Part shown: positions 7,971 through 17,325 of the stretch, piece after piece | Position numbering within the stretch: position 1 is the first letter of the stretch | Layout: each line of letters starts with the position of its first letter | Assembly (NCBI GenBank): GCA_017305715.1 | Contig: JAFKKG010000011.1 | Coordinates: 124,001-188,000, forward strand | Length of the DNA stretch: 64,000 bases | Source: Hyphomicrobiales bacterium | Lineage (GTDB): Bacteria; Pseudomonadota; Alphaproteobacteria; Rhizobiales; Xanthobacteraceae | Reading direction: 5' to 3' | Notes under the pieces: model-generated | Told to the model about the DNA's origin: nothing | The model's input: the letters and a program-made list of their open reading frames with translations, nothing else | Database searches by the model: none | Translations under genes and position numbers: made by a program

Positions 7971-9590
7971 CTAAAACAAACTGCCCTGATCGACCGGTTT
8001 CACCACGCGCCTGGCGGCGATCGTCTTCACTTCGCGTTGGCTCGGTTTCGGCGCGGTCGTTGTCGGCGTCGCCGCCGGCCGGTCCGCGTCCGTCGTCGCC
8101 GCCACGCGGCCGTCGGCGAATTCGATCGACAGATGGGCGCCAGGTCCGACCGAGGCTGCGGCATGCACGGCGTGGCCATGTTCGTCGCGCACCAGCGCAA
8201 AGCCGCGCGCCAGCACGCCGCGATAGGACAGCGCCGACAGCAATTGGCCGCTGTGGTTGATGCGGGCATCGAGCCGTTGCAGCGCGGTCAGCAGCGCGCG
8301 GCGCGCGCGCTCGGCGAGGCGATGCGTGCGTTCGCGGTCGCGCGCGATCGCATTGCGTTGCGCCTGCGCGTTGGAGAGTTTTGATGCCTTCAATCTGACT
8401 TCGAGCCCGGCGAAGCGATCGCGCCGGCTGCGCAGGAGCGCGCGCGCGGAAAGCCGGATGCGCTCGCCGGATACGGTGAGACGGTGCTGGGCCTGCGCGA
8501 CCTGGCCGCGCAGCACCTTCAGCGTCAACCCGGCGCTGAGTTGCGAGAAGCGGCGGTGATGCGCGTTGGTGTTGGCTTTCAGGCCGCGGGGCAGGGCGCC
8601 ACCTGCGCTGTCGAGCCGTTGCCGCGGGATGGCGAGCAATTCACTGGCGGCGGGCAGCGCGCGCGCCGCGGCGCGCAGTTCATTGCGCCGGCTCTCCTGA
8701 CCGCGCAGCCAGCACACGGCCGTGCGGCGCGCCAGGCCTGCGACCTCGATCAGCAATTCGCTGCGCACCGGCACCGCCATTTCGGCGGCCGCCGTCGGCG
8801 TCGGCGCGCGCTTGTCGGCGGCGAAATCGATCAGCGTGATATCGGTTTCGTGGCCGACCGCCGAGATCAGCGGGATCATGCTGCTGGCCGCGGCGCGCAC
8901 CACGATCTCCTCGTTGAACGACCACAGATCTTCCAGCGAGCCGCCGCCGCGCGCGACGATCAGCAGATCCGGCCGCGGAATTTTGCCGCCTTCGGGCAGT
9001 GCATTGAAGCCGCGGATCGCAGCCGCGACTTGTTCAGCCGAGCCTTCGCCCTGCACCTTCACCGGCCACACCAGCACGCGGCGCGGAAAGCGGTCTTGCA
9101 GCCGGTGCAGGATGTCGCGGATCACAGCGCCGGTCGGCGACGTCACGATGCCGATCACTTCCGGCAGCCATGGCAGCAATTGCTTGCGCGCTGCGTCGAA
9201 CAGGCCTTCGGCGGCGAGCTTCTTCTTGCGCTCTTCCACCAGCGCCATCAGCGCGCCGATGCCGGCCGGCTCCAGCGCCTCGATCACGATCTGGTATTTC
9301 GACGAGCCCGGATAGGTGGTGAGCTTGCCGGTCGCGATCACCTCGAGCCCTTCCTGCGGCTTGAAGCGCATTCGGGCATGGGCGAATTTCCAGATCACCG
9401 CCTCGATCTTGGCGCTCTCGTCCTTCAGCGCGAAATAGCAGTGGCCGGAGGAATGCGGCCCGCGGAAGCCCGAAATTTCGCCGCGCACCCGGACATGGCC
9501 ATAGGCGTCCTCCACCGTCCGCTTCAAGGAAGAGGACAGTTCCGAGACGGTATATTCGGGCGCGTTGATCAGCGGTTCGGTCGCAGGCAT
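7971..9590 (-). CDS. xseA: Exodeoxyribonuclease VII large subunit
   Basis: A 539-residue large subunit of exonuclease VII, which degrades single-stranded DNA from both ends together with XseB. The N-terminal OB-fold ([30 protein letters not shown]) is followed by the nuclease domain with [11 protein letters not shown], the conserved [20 protein letters not shown] and [17 protein letters not shown], then a long Arg-rich coiled segment. I start at ATG 9590 (MPATEP...), where family similarity begins; an upstream start at 9665 would add 25 unrelated residues. It is divergent from the hydrolase at 9726. No xseB is seen in the window. Confidence 0.95.
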   Translation of the reverse strand: MPATEPLINAPEYTVSELSSSLKRTVEDAYGHVRVRGEISGFRGPHSSGHCYFALKDESAKIEAVIWKFAHARMRFKPQEGLEVIATGKLTTYPGSSKYQIVIEALEPAGIGALMALVEERKKKLAAEGLFDAARKQLLPWLPEVIGIVTSPTGAVIRDILHRLQDRFPRRVLVWPVKVQGEGSAEQVAAAIRGFNALPEGGKIPRPDLLIVARGGGSLEDLWSFNEEIVVRAAASSMIPLISAVGHETDITLIDFAADKRAPTPTAAAEMAVPVRSELLIEVAGLARRTAVCWLRGQESRRNELRAAARALPAASELLAIPRQRLDSAGGALPRGLKANTNAHHRRFSQLSAGLTLKVLRGQVAQAQHRLTVSGERIRLSARALLRSRRDRFAGLEVRLKASKLSNAQAQRNAIARDRERTHRLAERARRALLTALQRLDARINHSGQLLSALSYRGVLARGFALVRDEHGHAVHAAASVGPGAHLSIEFADGRVAATTDADRPAATPTTTAPKPSQREVKTIAARRVVKPVDQGSLF

Positions 9591-9673
9591 CTCAATCGAA
9601 TCAGGCTTTTGGGGCTCGCACACAAGGTAGGGATTTCGGCCATCCCCGCAAATCAGGACTTGCACGTCAGATT

Positions 9674-9700
9674 ACTCTGTATTACAGAGTTATCTGTAAT
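9674..9700. promoter_or_regulatory. Two overlapping palindromes, TetR-type operator candidate
   Basis: ACTCTGTA-T-TACAGAGT (9674-9690) is a perfect dyad with 8-bp arms. It shares its right arm with a second perfect dyad, ATTACAGA-GTTA-TCTGTAAT (9681-9700). They lie in the divergent gap between xseA and the hydrolase, 25 bases before ATG 9726. Overlapping short dyads of this form are typical TetR-family operators. No TetR gene is nearby, so the regulator would act from elsewhere. Confidence 0.6.
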
Positions 9701-9725
9701 GAGGCAGATTGAGGGCGTTTTCGTC

Positions 9726-10721
9726 ATGGCAGCCACGATCATGTCGAGGGTTTTCAAGCTGGTAGTCTGCTGCCTGGCGGCCGCAGGGCTGCTCACGCTG
9801 CTGCTGGCCGGCATGATCGCCCAGCCGATGGTGAAGCCGCCGGCCCTGGCTTTTATTTCCGAAACGGTGCGGGCGGGGGATCGCGAAGGCATTCCGCCCT
9901 TGCTCTCGTTCCAGGCCCGTGACGGATCGCGGCTCGCTTACCGCCACTACGTTCCGCAGGGGCCGGCCGTGGGCCGCGTCGCGGTTCTGGTCCACGGGTC
10001 ATCCGGTTCCAGCCTTGCGGTGCATCCGCTCGCCAAAACCCTGGCAGCGCGCGGCGTCGAAAGCTTCGTGCCTGATATTCGCGGTCACGGTTCGTCCGGC
10101 ACGCGCGGCGACATCGGCTATATCGGCCAGCTCGAAGATGACATGGCCGACCTCGTTGCCTTCATCCGAACGACGATCCCGTTCGCTCCGCTGACATTGG
10201 TCGGGCATTCCTCAGGCGGTGCGTTCGCATTGCGCGTTGCCGGTTCGCCGATCCAGAACCTGTTTACGCGCACCGTGTTGCTGTCGCCCTATCTCGGCAC
10301 CAAGGCGAGCTCGAGCCGGGAAAACGCCGGCGGCTGGGCCAGCCCTAACGTGTCCCGCATCATTGCCTTGAGCCTGCTGCGGGCCGCCGGAATAGAATGC
10401 TGCGAACAGCTTCCGGTGATCGCCTTTGCCGTGCCGCCCAAGACGACGAGCATCCTGACGTCGGAATATTCCTTCCGCCTGCTGTCGAATTTCGGAACGC
10501 ATCGCGACTATCGCGTCGATCTGGACGCCGCCAAAGGTCCGTTGACGCTGATCGCCGGCGCCGATGACGAATTGATGTTCGCGGGAAAATATGAGGAAAC
10601 GGTGCGTCGCTCGCCGACGGCGAACATCGATGTCCGCATCCTGCAAAACACCAATCACATGGATGTCGTCAGCACGGCGGCGGCGGTTTCCGTGATCTCC
10701 GAAGATATCGCAACCCGGTGA
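9726..10721 (+). CDS. Membrane-anchored alpha/beta hydrolase (lysophospholipase/lipase-like)
   Basis: A 331-residue serine hydrolase. The N-terminus is a hydrophobic anchor or signal peptide (FKLVVCCLAAAGLLTLLLAGM). The alpha/beta-hydrolase domain has VLVHGSSGSSLAVHPLA as oxyanion region, VPDIRGHGSSG, the nucleophile elbow GHSSG with Ser162, ADDELM as acid region and NTNHMD as catalytic His. This is the monoacylglycerol-lipase/lysophospholipase pattern (Hydrolase_4). I start at ATG 9726, with GAGGG 11 bases before it; ATG 9699 lies inside the palindromic operator and is less likely. Probably controlled by that operator. The stop overlaps nothing, and the next gene begins 12 bases later. Confidence 0.8.
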   Translation: MAATIMSRVFKLVVCCLAAAGLLTLLLAGMIAQPMVKPPALAFISETVRAGDREGIPPLLSFQARDGSRLAYRHYVPQGPAVGRVAVLVHGSSGSSLAVHPLAKTLAARGVESFVPDIRGHGSSGTRGDIGYIGQLEDDMADLVAFIRTTIPFAPLTLVGHSSGGAFALRVAGSPIQNLFTRTVLLSPYLGTKASSSRENAGGWASPNVSRIIALSLLRAAGIECCEQLPVIAFAVPPKTTSILTSEYSFRLLSNFGTHRDYRVDLDAAKGPLTLIAGADDELMFAGKYEETVRRSPTANIDVRILQNTNHMDVVSTAAAVSVISEDIATR

Positions 10722-10732
10722 GGCGCCAGATC

Positions 10733-11284
10733 ATGATCGACAGCCATCAAGCCTCGGAAGCGCTCGCCGACATCGACGATGTCGTGCAGCGCGTTCGCCA
10801 ATCGCTAATCTACCAGATCTCCGGCCTCATCGTCGCCATGTGGGGCGTGCTGCTGTTCACCGCCTACATCGCCAACTACACCTGGCCGCGCCAAGGCTAC
10901 ACGATCTGGACGGTCACCAATCTCGCCGGCCTCGCCCTCACCATCGCCATTGGCGTCTTCAGCAATATCCGCTCCGGCGGAAAACCCTTCCCGATCCGCT
11001 CCCTGATCACCTTCCTGCTGATCGGCGCATTCGGCGTCTTTTGCTCGGTGGTGCTCGGTCATTTCGGGCCGCGCCAGATGATCACGTTCTGGGCCCTCTA
11101 TGGCATGCTGTTCTATGCGATCGCCGGTCTGTGGTTCGGTTACGCCTTCATCGTGATCGCGATCTGCACGACCATTTTGACGCTGATCGGCTACTACCAT
11201 GTCGATGCCGCCTTCCTGCTGTGGATGGCGGTGGCGCATGGCGGCGGCCTCATCGCCGGCGGCCTCTGGATGCGGCGGAGCTGA
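10733..11284 (+). CDS. Four-helix membrane protein of unknown function
   Basis: A 183-residue inner-membrane protein. A soluble N-terminal helix (ASEALADIDDVVQRVRQSL) precedes about five hydrophobic stretches: ISGLIVAMWGVLLFTAYIA, TVTNLAGLALTIAIGVF, LITFLLIGAFGVFCSVV, FWALYGMLFYAIAGLWFGYAF and IVIAICTTILTLIGYY, ending in LLWMAVAHGGGLIAGGLWMRRS. No family name can be given with certainty. Start ATG 10733 has GAGG 10 bases upstream; a GTG at 10718 would overlap the preceding stop. It is followed after 1 base by a winged-helix regulator; the pair resembles known membrane-protein/PF13601 regulator operons. Confidence 0.7.
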   Translation: MIDSHQASEALADIDDVVQRVRQSLIYQISGLIVAMWGVLLFTAYIANYTWPRQGYTIWTVTNLAGLALTIAIGVFSNIRSGGKPFPIRSLITFLLIGAFGVFCSVVLGHFGPRQMITFWALYGMLFYAIAGLWFGYAFIVIAICTTILTLIGYYHVDAAFLLWMAVAHGGGLIAGGLWMRRS

Positions 11285-11285
11285 C

Positions 11286-11588
11286 ATGGCCGAGTTCGAC
11301 GAGGTCATTCACCAGCCCTTGCGGCTCCGGATCATGGCGGCGCTCACCGCGCTGCCGGATGGGCAGGGGCTCGACTTCACCAGGCTGAAGAAACTCACCG
11401 GCGCCACCGACGGCAATCTCGGCGCCCATATCGAGACGCTGTCGAAGGCCGGTTATGTCGCCGTGACCAAAGCCTTCGTCGGCAAGAAGCCGCAGACCAC
11501 GGTGACCGCGACCGCCGCCGGGCGCGGCGCCTTCGCCCGCCACGTCGCAACCTTGCGCGAGATCATCGCGGCGCAACCACCCGAATGA
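11286..11588 (+). CDS. Small winged-helix transcriptional regulator (PF13601-like)
   Basis: A 100-residue DNA-binding protein made of a single winged-helix domain. HQPLRLRIMAALTALPDGQGLDFTRLKKLTGATDGNLGAHIETLSKAGYV shows helix-turn-helix with the recognition helix in TDGNLGAHIETL, and VTKAFVGKKPQTTVTATAAGRGAFARHV forms the wing and last helix. This is the pattern of HTH_27/PF13601. It starts 1 base after the preceding stop and lies 24 bases before the next membrane-protein gene, so all three are probably co-transcribed and it may control its own operon. The signal it senses is unknown; there is no ligand domain. Confidence 0.8.
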   Translation: MAEFDEVIHQPLRLRIMAALTALPDGQGLDFTRLKKLTGATDGNLGAHIETLSKAGYVAVTKAFVGKKPQTTVTATAAGRGAFARHVATLREIIAAQPPE

Positions 11589-11612
11589 ATCCGGGCAATC
11601 AGGGAGCCTGAC

Positions 11613-12134
11613 ATGCAAACCGCCATTGCCATCGCCACCCACACCCCGCCATGGGTCTTCGCGCTGCTGGCGCTGTTGATATGGCTGGGATGCAAGGCGC
11701 TGCGGCCAAGTTCGCAGCCGCTGGCGCGACTGCTGATCATTCCTGCGGTGTTTTTCCTGATGGGAATTTCCCGCCTGGTGCTCGGCGGAAAATCGATCGA
11801 CCTGCTGCTGATCTGGCTGGCCGGCGCGGCCATGTTCGCGGCACTGGCCCTCTATACCGGGCCGCGCTCCGTGACGATCGATGGCGAAACCGGCCGCATC
11901 CTGCGCCCCGGCAGCGTGGTTCCCCTGGTGCGCAACCTCACCGTCTTCATGCTGCAATACGCCGTCGCGGTCGTGACCGCGATGAAGCTGGGTGCCGCGT
12001 GGGAAGTGGCCGCAGCCGGTCAGGCGGTGTCGGGTGCCTGCGCCGGCTATTTCCTGGGCTGGACCATCGCGCTGTTGCGCAGCTACCGGGCGCGCATTGC
12101 CGCGCCGTCCGGAATGACGGGCCTTCGCTGTTGA
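11613..12134 (+). CDS. DUF6622-like membrane protein
   Basis: A 173-residue predicted inner-membrane protein with about five hydrophobic segments (PPWVFALLALLIWLGCKAL, LLIIPAVFFLMGISRLVL, DLLLIWLAGAAMFAALAL, RNLTVFMLQYAVAVVTAMKL, QAVSGACAGYFLGWTIAL). A short exposed stretch between segments 3 and 4 reads RSVTIDGETGRILRPGSVVPL. The layout matches the DUF6622 family. GGGAG lies upstream of ATG 11613. Its place right behind the winged-helix gene suggests one operon with it. Function unknown. Confidence 0.65.
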   Translation: MQTAIAIATHTPPWVFALLALLIWLGCKALRPSSQPLARLLIIPAVFFLMGISRLVLGGKSIDLLLIWLAGAAMFAALALYTGPRSVTIDGETGRILRPGSVVPLVRNLTVFMLQYAVAVVTAMKLGAAWEVAAAGQAVSGACAGYFLGWTIALLRSYRARIAAPSGMTGLRC

Positions 12135-12203
12135 TATCCCCTTGCAGGCGGCAACGGATTCGTGCGACCGACTGGCCTTCGGTTCCCACATCTGGCTCCT
12201 GTC

Positions 12204-13481
12204 ATGAACATCCTCCTGCTCGGTTCCGGCGGCCGCGAACACGCTCTGGCATGGAAGATCGCAGCCTCCCCGCTGCTGACCAAATTGTGGTGCGCGCCGG
12301 GCAATGCGGGGATCGCCAGCGATGCCGAATGCGTCGCGGTTGACATCACCGACCATGCGGCGGTGATCGAATTCTGCAACGCCCATCAAGTGGATTTCGT
12401 CGTGGTCGGCCCCGATGCGCCGATCGCGGCCGGGATCGTCGACGATCTCAACGCCGCCGGCTTCAAGGCGTTCGGCCCCACAAAGGCTGCGGGCCGGCTG
12501 GAGAGTTCAAAGACCTTCACCAAGACGTTGTGCCGCGACAACAACATTCCGACCGCGGCGTATCAGCACTTCACCGACGCCGAAAGCGCAAAGGCCTATA
12601 TCCGCAGGCAGGGCGCGCCGATCGTCGTCAAGGCCGATGGCCTCGCCGCCGGCAAGGGCGTCGTGGTCGCGATGAGCGAGCAGGAAGCGCTCGATGCGGT
12701 CGACATGATGTTCGGCGGCGGCTTTGGCGAGGCGGGCGCCGAGGTCGTGGTCGAGGAATTCATGGTGGGCGAGGAAGCCTCGTTCTTTGCGCTGTGCGAC
12801 GGCGACCACGCCTTGCCGCTCGCGACCGCCCAGGACCACAAGCGCGCCTTCGACGGCGACCAGGGACCAAACACCGGCGGCATGGGGGCCTATTCGCCGG
12901 CGCCGGTCCTGACCGAGGCGATGTGCGGCCGCATCATGGCGGAGATGATCCATCCGACGCTGCGCGCGCTGAAAGCGATGGGATCGCCCTACAAGGGCGT
13001 GCTCTATGCCGGCGTGATGGTGACAAAGGACGGCCCGAAACTCGTCGAATACAACGCCCGCTTCGGCGATCCGGAATGTCAGGTGCTGATGATGCGGATG
13101 ATGTCGGATTTGCTGCCGGCGCTGATCGCTTCCGCCGACGGGCAATTGAAGAATTTCAGCCTGCGCTGGTTCGACGATGTGGCGCTGACCGTGATCATGG
13201 CGACCAAGGGCTATCCCGGCAGCTACGGCAAGGGCTCGGTGATCTCAGGTCTCGATGATGCGGCGAAAATCGACGGCGTCGAAATCTTCCACGCCGGGAC
13301 GATCGCGAAAGACGGACAAATCCTCGCCAGCGGCGGCCGCGTGCTGAACGTCTGCGCCATGGGCAAGACGGTCAGCCAAGCGCAGCAGCGCGCCTATCAG
13401 GCCGTCGACCGCATCAATTGGCCGGAAGGTTTTTGCCGCCGTGACATCGGCTGGCAGGCGGTGGCGCGAGAGCGCAGTTAA
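12204..13481 (+). CDS. purD: Phosphoribosylamine--glycine ligase
   Basis: A 425-residue ATP-grasp enzyme of purine synthesis, joining 5-phosphoribosylamine and glycine (GAR synthetase). It begins with the N-terminal signature [18 protein letters not shown], has the ATP-grasp core [17 protein letters not shown] and the PurD block [21 protein letters not shown], and the C-terminal [13 protein letters not shown] metal site. The length equals the E. coli enzyme. ATG 12204 is chosen because the protein N-terminus is conserved from this residue; 14 extra in-frame residues upstream have no similarity. A stand-alone gene here, without other pur genes around it. Confidence 0.97.
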   Translation: MNILLLGSGGREHALAWKIAASPLLTKLWCAPGNAGIASDAECVAVDITDHAAVIEFCNAHQVDFVVVGPDAPIAAGIVDDLNAAGFKAFGPTKAAGRLESSKTFTKTLCRDNNIPTAAYQHFTDAESAKAYIRRQGAPIVVKADGLAAGKGVVVAMSEQEALDAVDMMFGGGFGEAGAEVVVEEFMVGEEASFFALCDGDHALPLATAQDHKRAFDGDQGPNTGGMGAYSPAPVLTEAMCGRIMAEMIHPTLRALKAMGSPYKGVLYAGVMVTKDGPKLVEYNARFGDPECQVLMMRMMSDLLPALIASADGQLKNFSLRWFDDVALTVIMATKGYPGSYGKGSVISGLDDAAKIDGVEIFHAGTIAKDGQILASGGRVLNVCAMGKTVSQAQQRAYQAVDRINWPEGFCRRDIGWQAVARERS

Positions 13482-13669
13482 TCCTCACGAAACGCCTTTC
13501 CGCGCCCGCACGAAGATGAAGGCGGGGAGGCGGCACAGCCGGTCATATCCCACAGGTCCGGTTGACGGTGCCTGCAAGGCGCGCAGGGCTTCCCGGCGTC
13601 TTTGCCCATGGACACCCAGCCGGTGCAATTCCAAGATCGCCGCAAAATGCAAAACGGAGGAACGGCCCG

Positions 13670-14521
13670 ATGGCGATTATCGATTCCCAGGTCCATGCCT
13701 ATGAGGCCAACACGCCGAAGCGGCCCTGGGCCACGGTGCCGAACTGGCCCGCTCACGTCACCGGCGACGAAATGGTGGCGGCGATGGACAACGTCGGCGT
13801 CGACGGCGCGATCTTCATCTCGGCCTTTTCGATGTACCGCTACGATGCCAGCTATGCCGTCGAAGTGGCGCGCGCCCATCCCACCCGACTCGCCATCGTC
13901 AAGCCGGTCGATCCCGACGATCCCGATGTCGCCGATGTCGTCGCCGACTGGAAGAAGACGCCGGGCGCGGTCGGGATCCGCATCATGCTGCCGAAGGATT
14001 CCGGACGCGCGCCGGACGACCCCGGCCTCGACCGCATTGCGCGCGCCGCCATTCGCCACGACTTTCCGGTCAACATCCTGTGCTGGGACAATCTCGACGC
14101 CGGCACCGCGATCATCGATCGCCATCCCGACGTCAGGTTCATCGTCGACCATCTCGGCCTCCTCCAGCCGCGCACCCCGCCGGCGCCGGGGCAGCCCTGG
14201 TCTCCCTGGGCCGAACTGACGAAGGTACTGGCGCTTGCCAAACGCAAGAACGCGGTGATCAAGGTCAGCGGCGCCTGCACGCTGTCGAAAGAGCCGTATC
14301 CATTTCCGGATATCTGGGATCCCTTGGCCCGCGTGTTCGACGCCTGGGGTTTCGAGCGTTGCCTGTGGGGCACCGACTGGACCCGCGCCTTTGCGGTCGT
14401 CAATTACGAGCAGGCCGTTGTGCCCTTCCTCAAGACCGACCGCCTCAGTGACGCCGAGCGCGCCATGCTGATGGGCGATGCCTGCGCCAAGGCCTATGGC
14501 TGGTCACCGAAGAAGGGGTAG
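13670..14521 (+). CDS. Amidohydrolase family protein (COG3618-like TIM barrel)
   Basis: A 283-residue TIM-barrel hydrolase of the amidohydrolase-2 type. The barrel start reads IDSQVHAYE, so of the usual D-x-H-x-H only one His is present; later strands give FIVDHLG (His/Asp) and the closing LWGTDWTR with the catalytic-type Asp. The rest (VGIRIMLPKDSG, KVSGACTLSKEPYPFPDIWDPLARVFDAWGFER) fits lactonase-like amidohydrolases of uncertain substrate. ATG 13670 has GGAGG (13656-13660) 9 bases upstream. It stands alone between purD and a repeat element. The incomplete first metal motif makes a canonical binuclear site unlikely. Confidence 0.75.
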   Translation: MAIIDSQVHAYEANTPKRPWATVPNWPAHVTGDEMVAAMDNVGVDGAIFISAFSMYRYDASYAVEVARAHPTRLAIVKPVDPDDPDVADVVADWKKTPGAVGIRIMLPKDSGRAPDDPGLDRIARAAIRHDFPVNILCWDNLDAGTAIIDRHPDVRFIVDHLGLLQPRTPPAPGQPWSPWAELTKVLALAKRKNAVIKVSGACTLSKEPYPFPDIWDPLARVFDAWGFERCLWGTDWTRAFAVVNYEQAVVPFLKTDRLSDAERAMLMGDACAKAYGWSPKKG

Positions 14522-14560
14522 GGGGTGATAAGATCATTGAGTCGTTCGCTTCGGGCTCAG

Positions 14561-14688
14561 TTCACCTCTCCCCAGCGGGGAGAGGTCGATTTGCGCGAGC
14601 AAATCGGGTAAGGGGGCGCTGACCTAACGACAGACCGTGACCCCTCACCCGCGCCTTCGGCGCGACCTCTCCCGATGGGAGAGGTGAA
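14561..14688. repeat. Palindromic intergenic repeat with 12-bp terminal inverted repeats (MITE-like)
   Basis: The 128-bp block begins with TTCACCTCTCCC (14561-14572) and ends with the exact reverse complement GGGAGAGGTGAA (14677-14688). Inside are further dyads: CTCTCCCC/GGGGAGAG at the left end and GCGCCTTCGGCGC on the right. A second, shorter copy is at 24746-24857 and a decayed relative at 19536-19613. It fills the 233-base gap between the amidohydrolase and the convergent aldolase gene, where no gene is seen. Confidence 0.8.
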
Positions 14689-14754
14689 TTCGCGACGTCA
14701 TCCCAACTCAACCCAATCTCATCGCGCTTTAGCTAATTCACACCGCACTCGCAT

Positions 14755-15552
14755 CTACCTCCCCACCGTCCCCTGCAGCAGCTTGATGCCGTCCGCGAGC
14801 GCGCGCTGCATCAAGAGCGTGTCGACGCCGTAGGCGATGATGCGAAAGCCCTTGGCGCGGAAATCGCGCGCCCATTTCTCGTCACCGGCGAGAAAGCCGG
14901 GCGTCTTGCCGTGTTTCGCGCAGGCCTTGACCAGGCGGTCGACTGCCGCATGGAATCGGGGGTTGTCGAACTGGCCGGGGATGCCCATGAAGTTGGTCAG
15001 ATCGTAGTGGCCGAGCCAGACCACGTCGACGCCCTCGATCGCGGCGATCGCATCGACATTCTCGATGCCTTTCGCGGTCTCGACCAGCGCGATCACCATC
15101 GTGCGCGCATTGGCCTTGGCGATCTTGTCGGCCTCCGCTCCGCCGCCATAGTCGTCATGCGCGGCCACATTGAAGGCCGCACCCCGCCGCCCCGCCGGCG
15201 GATATCGCGTGCAGTCGACGATCGCTTTGGCCTGCTCGGCGGTTTCGACCATCGGCACCATGATGCCCATCGCGCCGATGTCGAGCGCGCGGGCGATGTG
15301 GTGATAGTCGCCCGAGGGCACGCGCACCAGCGGCACCAGATCGAGCCCGCGGCACGCCGCGAACTGCGCCTTCATGGTCTCGAAGCCGACCCCTGAATGC
15401 TCCATGTCGTAAAGGATGAATTCGGCGCCGGCCTCGCGGCAGATCGAAGGATAGCCCGGCGTGAAGAACTCGAACGTCATCGTGCCGAACGCACAGCCGC
15501 CGGCCGCAAGCCGCGGCTTTATTGGATTTGGACGCAACCGATTTTCCCCCAA
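14755..15552 (-). CDS. HpcH/HpaI aldolase/citrate lyase family protein
   Basis: A 265-residue class II (metal-dependent) pyruvate aldolase-like TIM barrel. The phosphate/pyruvate-site sequence ALDIGAMGIMVPMVETAEQAKAIV, the family-typical TRYPPAGRRG, the metal-binding Glu in VIALVETAKGIEN and Asp in VVWLGHYDLTNFMG are all present. Relatives cleave 4-hydroxy-2-oxo acids to pyruvate and an aldehyde; the natural substrate here cannot be told. The start is TTG 15552 with AGG 5-7 bases upstream. It follows a serine hydrolase gene on the same strand with only 9 bases between, so the two may form an operon. Confidence 0.85.
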   Translation of the reverse strand: MGENRLRPNPIKPRLAAGGCAFGTMTFEFFTPGYPSICREAGAEFILYDMEHSGVGFETMKAQFAACRGLDLVPLVRVPSGDYHHIARALDIGAMGIMVPMVETAEQAKAIVDCTRYPPAGRRGAAFNVAAHDDYGGGAEADKIAKANARTMVIALVETAKGIENVDAIAAIEGVDVVWLGHYDLTNFMGIPGQFDNPRFHAAVDRLVKACAKHGKTPGFLAGDEKWARDFRAKGFRIIAYGVDTLLMQRALADGIKLLQGTVGR

Positions 15553-15561
15553 GTACCTATT

Positions 15562-17121
15562 TCATTCACTCATCTCGCCGCGCAGCTCCGCCTTGAAGCC
15601 ATCGGTATTTTCAAAATTCACCGTCACCTTGTCGCCGTCGAAGGCCAGCGACCAGGTCTGGATTTCTCCGCGTCCCAGGATCCGCCGTTCCATCACGAAG
15701 GTGCGTTCGTTGACCCAGCGTCCCTTGGCGGCATTGATCCCGTAAAGCGCGGGAGGGCTCTTGCGGTAGGTTCCGTCGAGCCCGAACAGTCCCGTAAACC
15801 GGTCGGTCGCACGCTCCGCCTTGTCGGTGTAGGTGGTGATCACCCATGATGAATCGGTATCGAGAAAGTTCAGCGTGAAGCTCTTCACGCGCAGGACGTT
15901 GTCGACGAATTGAAACGTCTTTCCCGAAACCGCCTTGACCAGTTCCGGCGTGCCGCCGACGGCGGAGGGCTTTTCGATGGCGGCCTGGTGTATCGCGTTG
16001 CCCAGCAAAGCCCGGGCAATGGGATCGGCGGGCAACGGCTTGTCGGATTTCACCGCTTTGGCGATGTCGTCGATCAGCGCGGAGGCCGAATAGAATTCTG
16101 TATCCCGCAGCACGCCGGTCATGACGGCGACGATATCCCATTTCGGAAGCACGAGGATCAGTTGCGAATGGCGGCCGCGCGCCATGTAGGCGCCCTTGCC
16201 CGGCAGCGACCACCACAGATTTGCATATTGAAAGCCATTGGTCGCGGCGATCCTGCCTTCTTTCGCCCGTTCGACCCAGGATGAGGGAATGATCTGCTTG
16301 CCTTCCCACATTCCGTTGCGAAGGTAGAGATAGCCAATTCGCGCCATGTCGTGGGGCGAGAGGAAAAGTCCGGCTTCGCCGATGGTGACGCCCTGCGCAT
16401 CGGGCGTTCCCCATCGGGCGCTCTTGATGCCGAGCGGTTCGAACAGCTCCTTCTTGGCAAAGTCGAAGGCGTTCTGCCCGGATTTCCGGTTGATCAGCGC
16501 GGACAGCAGATAGGGGTTGCCGCCATTGTAATTGAACTTGGCGCCGGGCGCGCCGGCCATCGGCTGGTTCAGCACGAAGGCGGTGCGGTCGGCACTCCGG
16601 TACATCTGCATGATGGTCTCGTCGGGCGTATACAGCCGCTCCACCCACTCGATGCCCGAACTCATGTCGAGAAGGTTCTGAACCGTCATCGCCGTTTTCC
16701 GCTCATCGACATTCCCGATTTGCTTGTCGGAAAACAGATCGAGGACCGGATGGTCGACGCTATCAAGGCTGCCCTTTTGCACCTGGATGGCGGTCAGCGT
16801 GCCAACCACGCTTTTGGTCACCGATCGCAAATCGTGGCTGATGCCGGCGACGTAGGGCGCATAGTAAGCTTCAGCCACGATCCTTCCATTGCGGATGATC
16901 ATGAGGCTGTCCTGCTTGTAGCCGCCCACGGTCTCGATCAGCCGGGCGAGGCTCGCCGAGTCCATCCCTTGTTCTTCGGGAGAAGACACGGCCCACGATT
17001 TCGTCGGCCAGGGGGCTTCCTGCGGATCCTGACCGTCCACGGCGCCAAGTGGCGCATTGTATCCGGCAAAGCATTGAAAACCCGCGACCAGTGCTGCCAT
17101 GGCCGCTATTTTGAGATGCAT
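15562..17121 (-). CDS. Secreted serine beta-lactamase-fold hydrolase (class C related)
   Basis: A 519-residue protein with an N-terminal signal peptide (MHLKIAAMAALVAGFQCFAG) and a beta-lactamase/transpeptidase-like domain. The active-site S100-V-T-K103 lies in LRSVTKSVVGT, and FNYNGGNPYLL supplies the Tyr/Asn motif; the third motif is HSQLIL in place of a clear KTG. The C-terminal 130 residues (TFQFVDNVLRVKSFTLNF...) form an extra beta-rich domain seen in esterase-type members rather than in true beta-lactamases. Start ATG 17121 has a strong GGGAGG. Probably an esterase or amidase in the periplasm; drug resistance should not be assumed. Confidence 0.8.
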   Translation of the reverse strand: MHLKIAAMAALVAGFQCFAGYNAPLGAVDGQDPQEAPWPTKSWAVSSPEEQGMDSASLARLIETVGGYKQDSLMIIRNGRIVAEAYYAPYVAGISHDLRSVTKSVVGTLTAIQVQKGSLDSVDHPVLDLFSDKQIGNVDERKTAMTVQNLLDMSSGIEWVERLYTPDETIMQMYRSADRTAFVLNQPMAGAPGAKFNYNGGNPYLLSALINRKSGQNAFDFAKKELFEPLGIKSARWGTPDAQGVTIGEAGLFLSPHDMARIGYLYLRNGMWEGKQIIPSSWVERAKEGRIAATNGFQYANLWWSLPGKGAYMARGRHSQLILVLPKWDIVAVMTGVLRDTEFYSASALIDDIAKAVKSDKPLPADPIARALLGNAIHQAAIEKPSAVGGTPELVKAVSGKTFQFVDNVLRVKSFTLNFLDTDSSWVITTYTDKAERATDRFTGLFGLDGTYRKSPPALYGINAAKGRWVNERTFVMERRILGRGEIQTWSLAFDGDKVTVNFENTDGFKAELRGEMSE

Positions 17122-17325
17122 TGACACCCTCCCATCGACATCAGTCTCGGTCACCGGCGGTCAAGATCGCGGCAATGCTAAATTGAAAACGTGACCGGAT
17201 CGAGCCGGCTCCGAACTTCCGATTTTGGCACGCGGTGGAGATACCGGCGCGACCTGCCTTGCTACGATGTCCGGGTCCGCTTCGGCCATCGATCCCCATT
17301 TCCCGCCGCCGGTTAAGCCGATACC

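Noticed and set aside
8484-9698. Long plus-strand open frame opposite xseA
   Set aside because: It is the antisense of xseA in GC-rich DNA; it is rich in Arg and Gln with no recognisable domain, and only its 3' end (from 9726) is a real gene.
15562-17121. Antibiotic-resistance beta-lactamase
   Set aside because: SxxK and the Tyr/Asn motif are there, but no clear KTG and an extra C-terminal domain; esterase-type members look the same.
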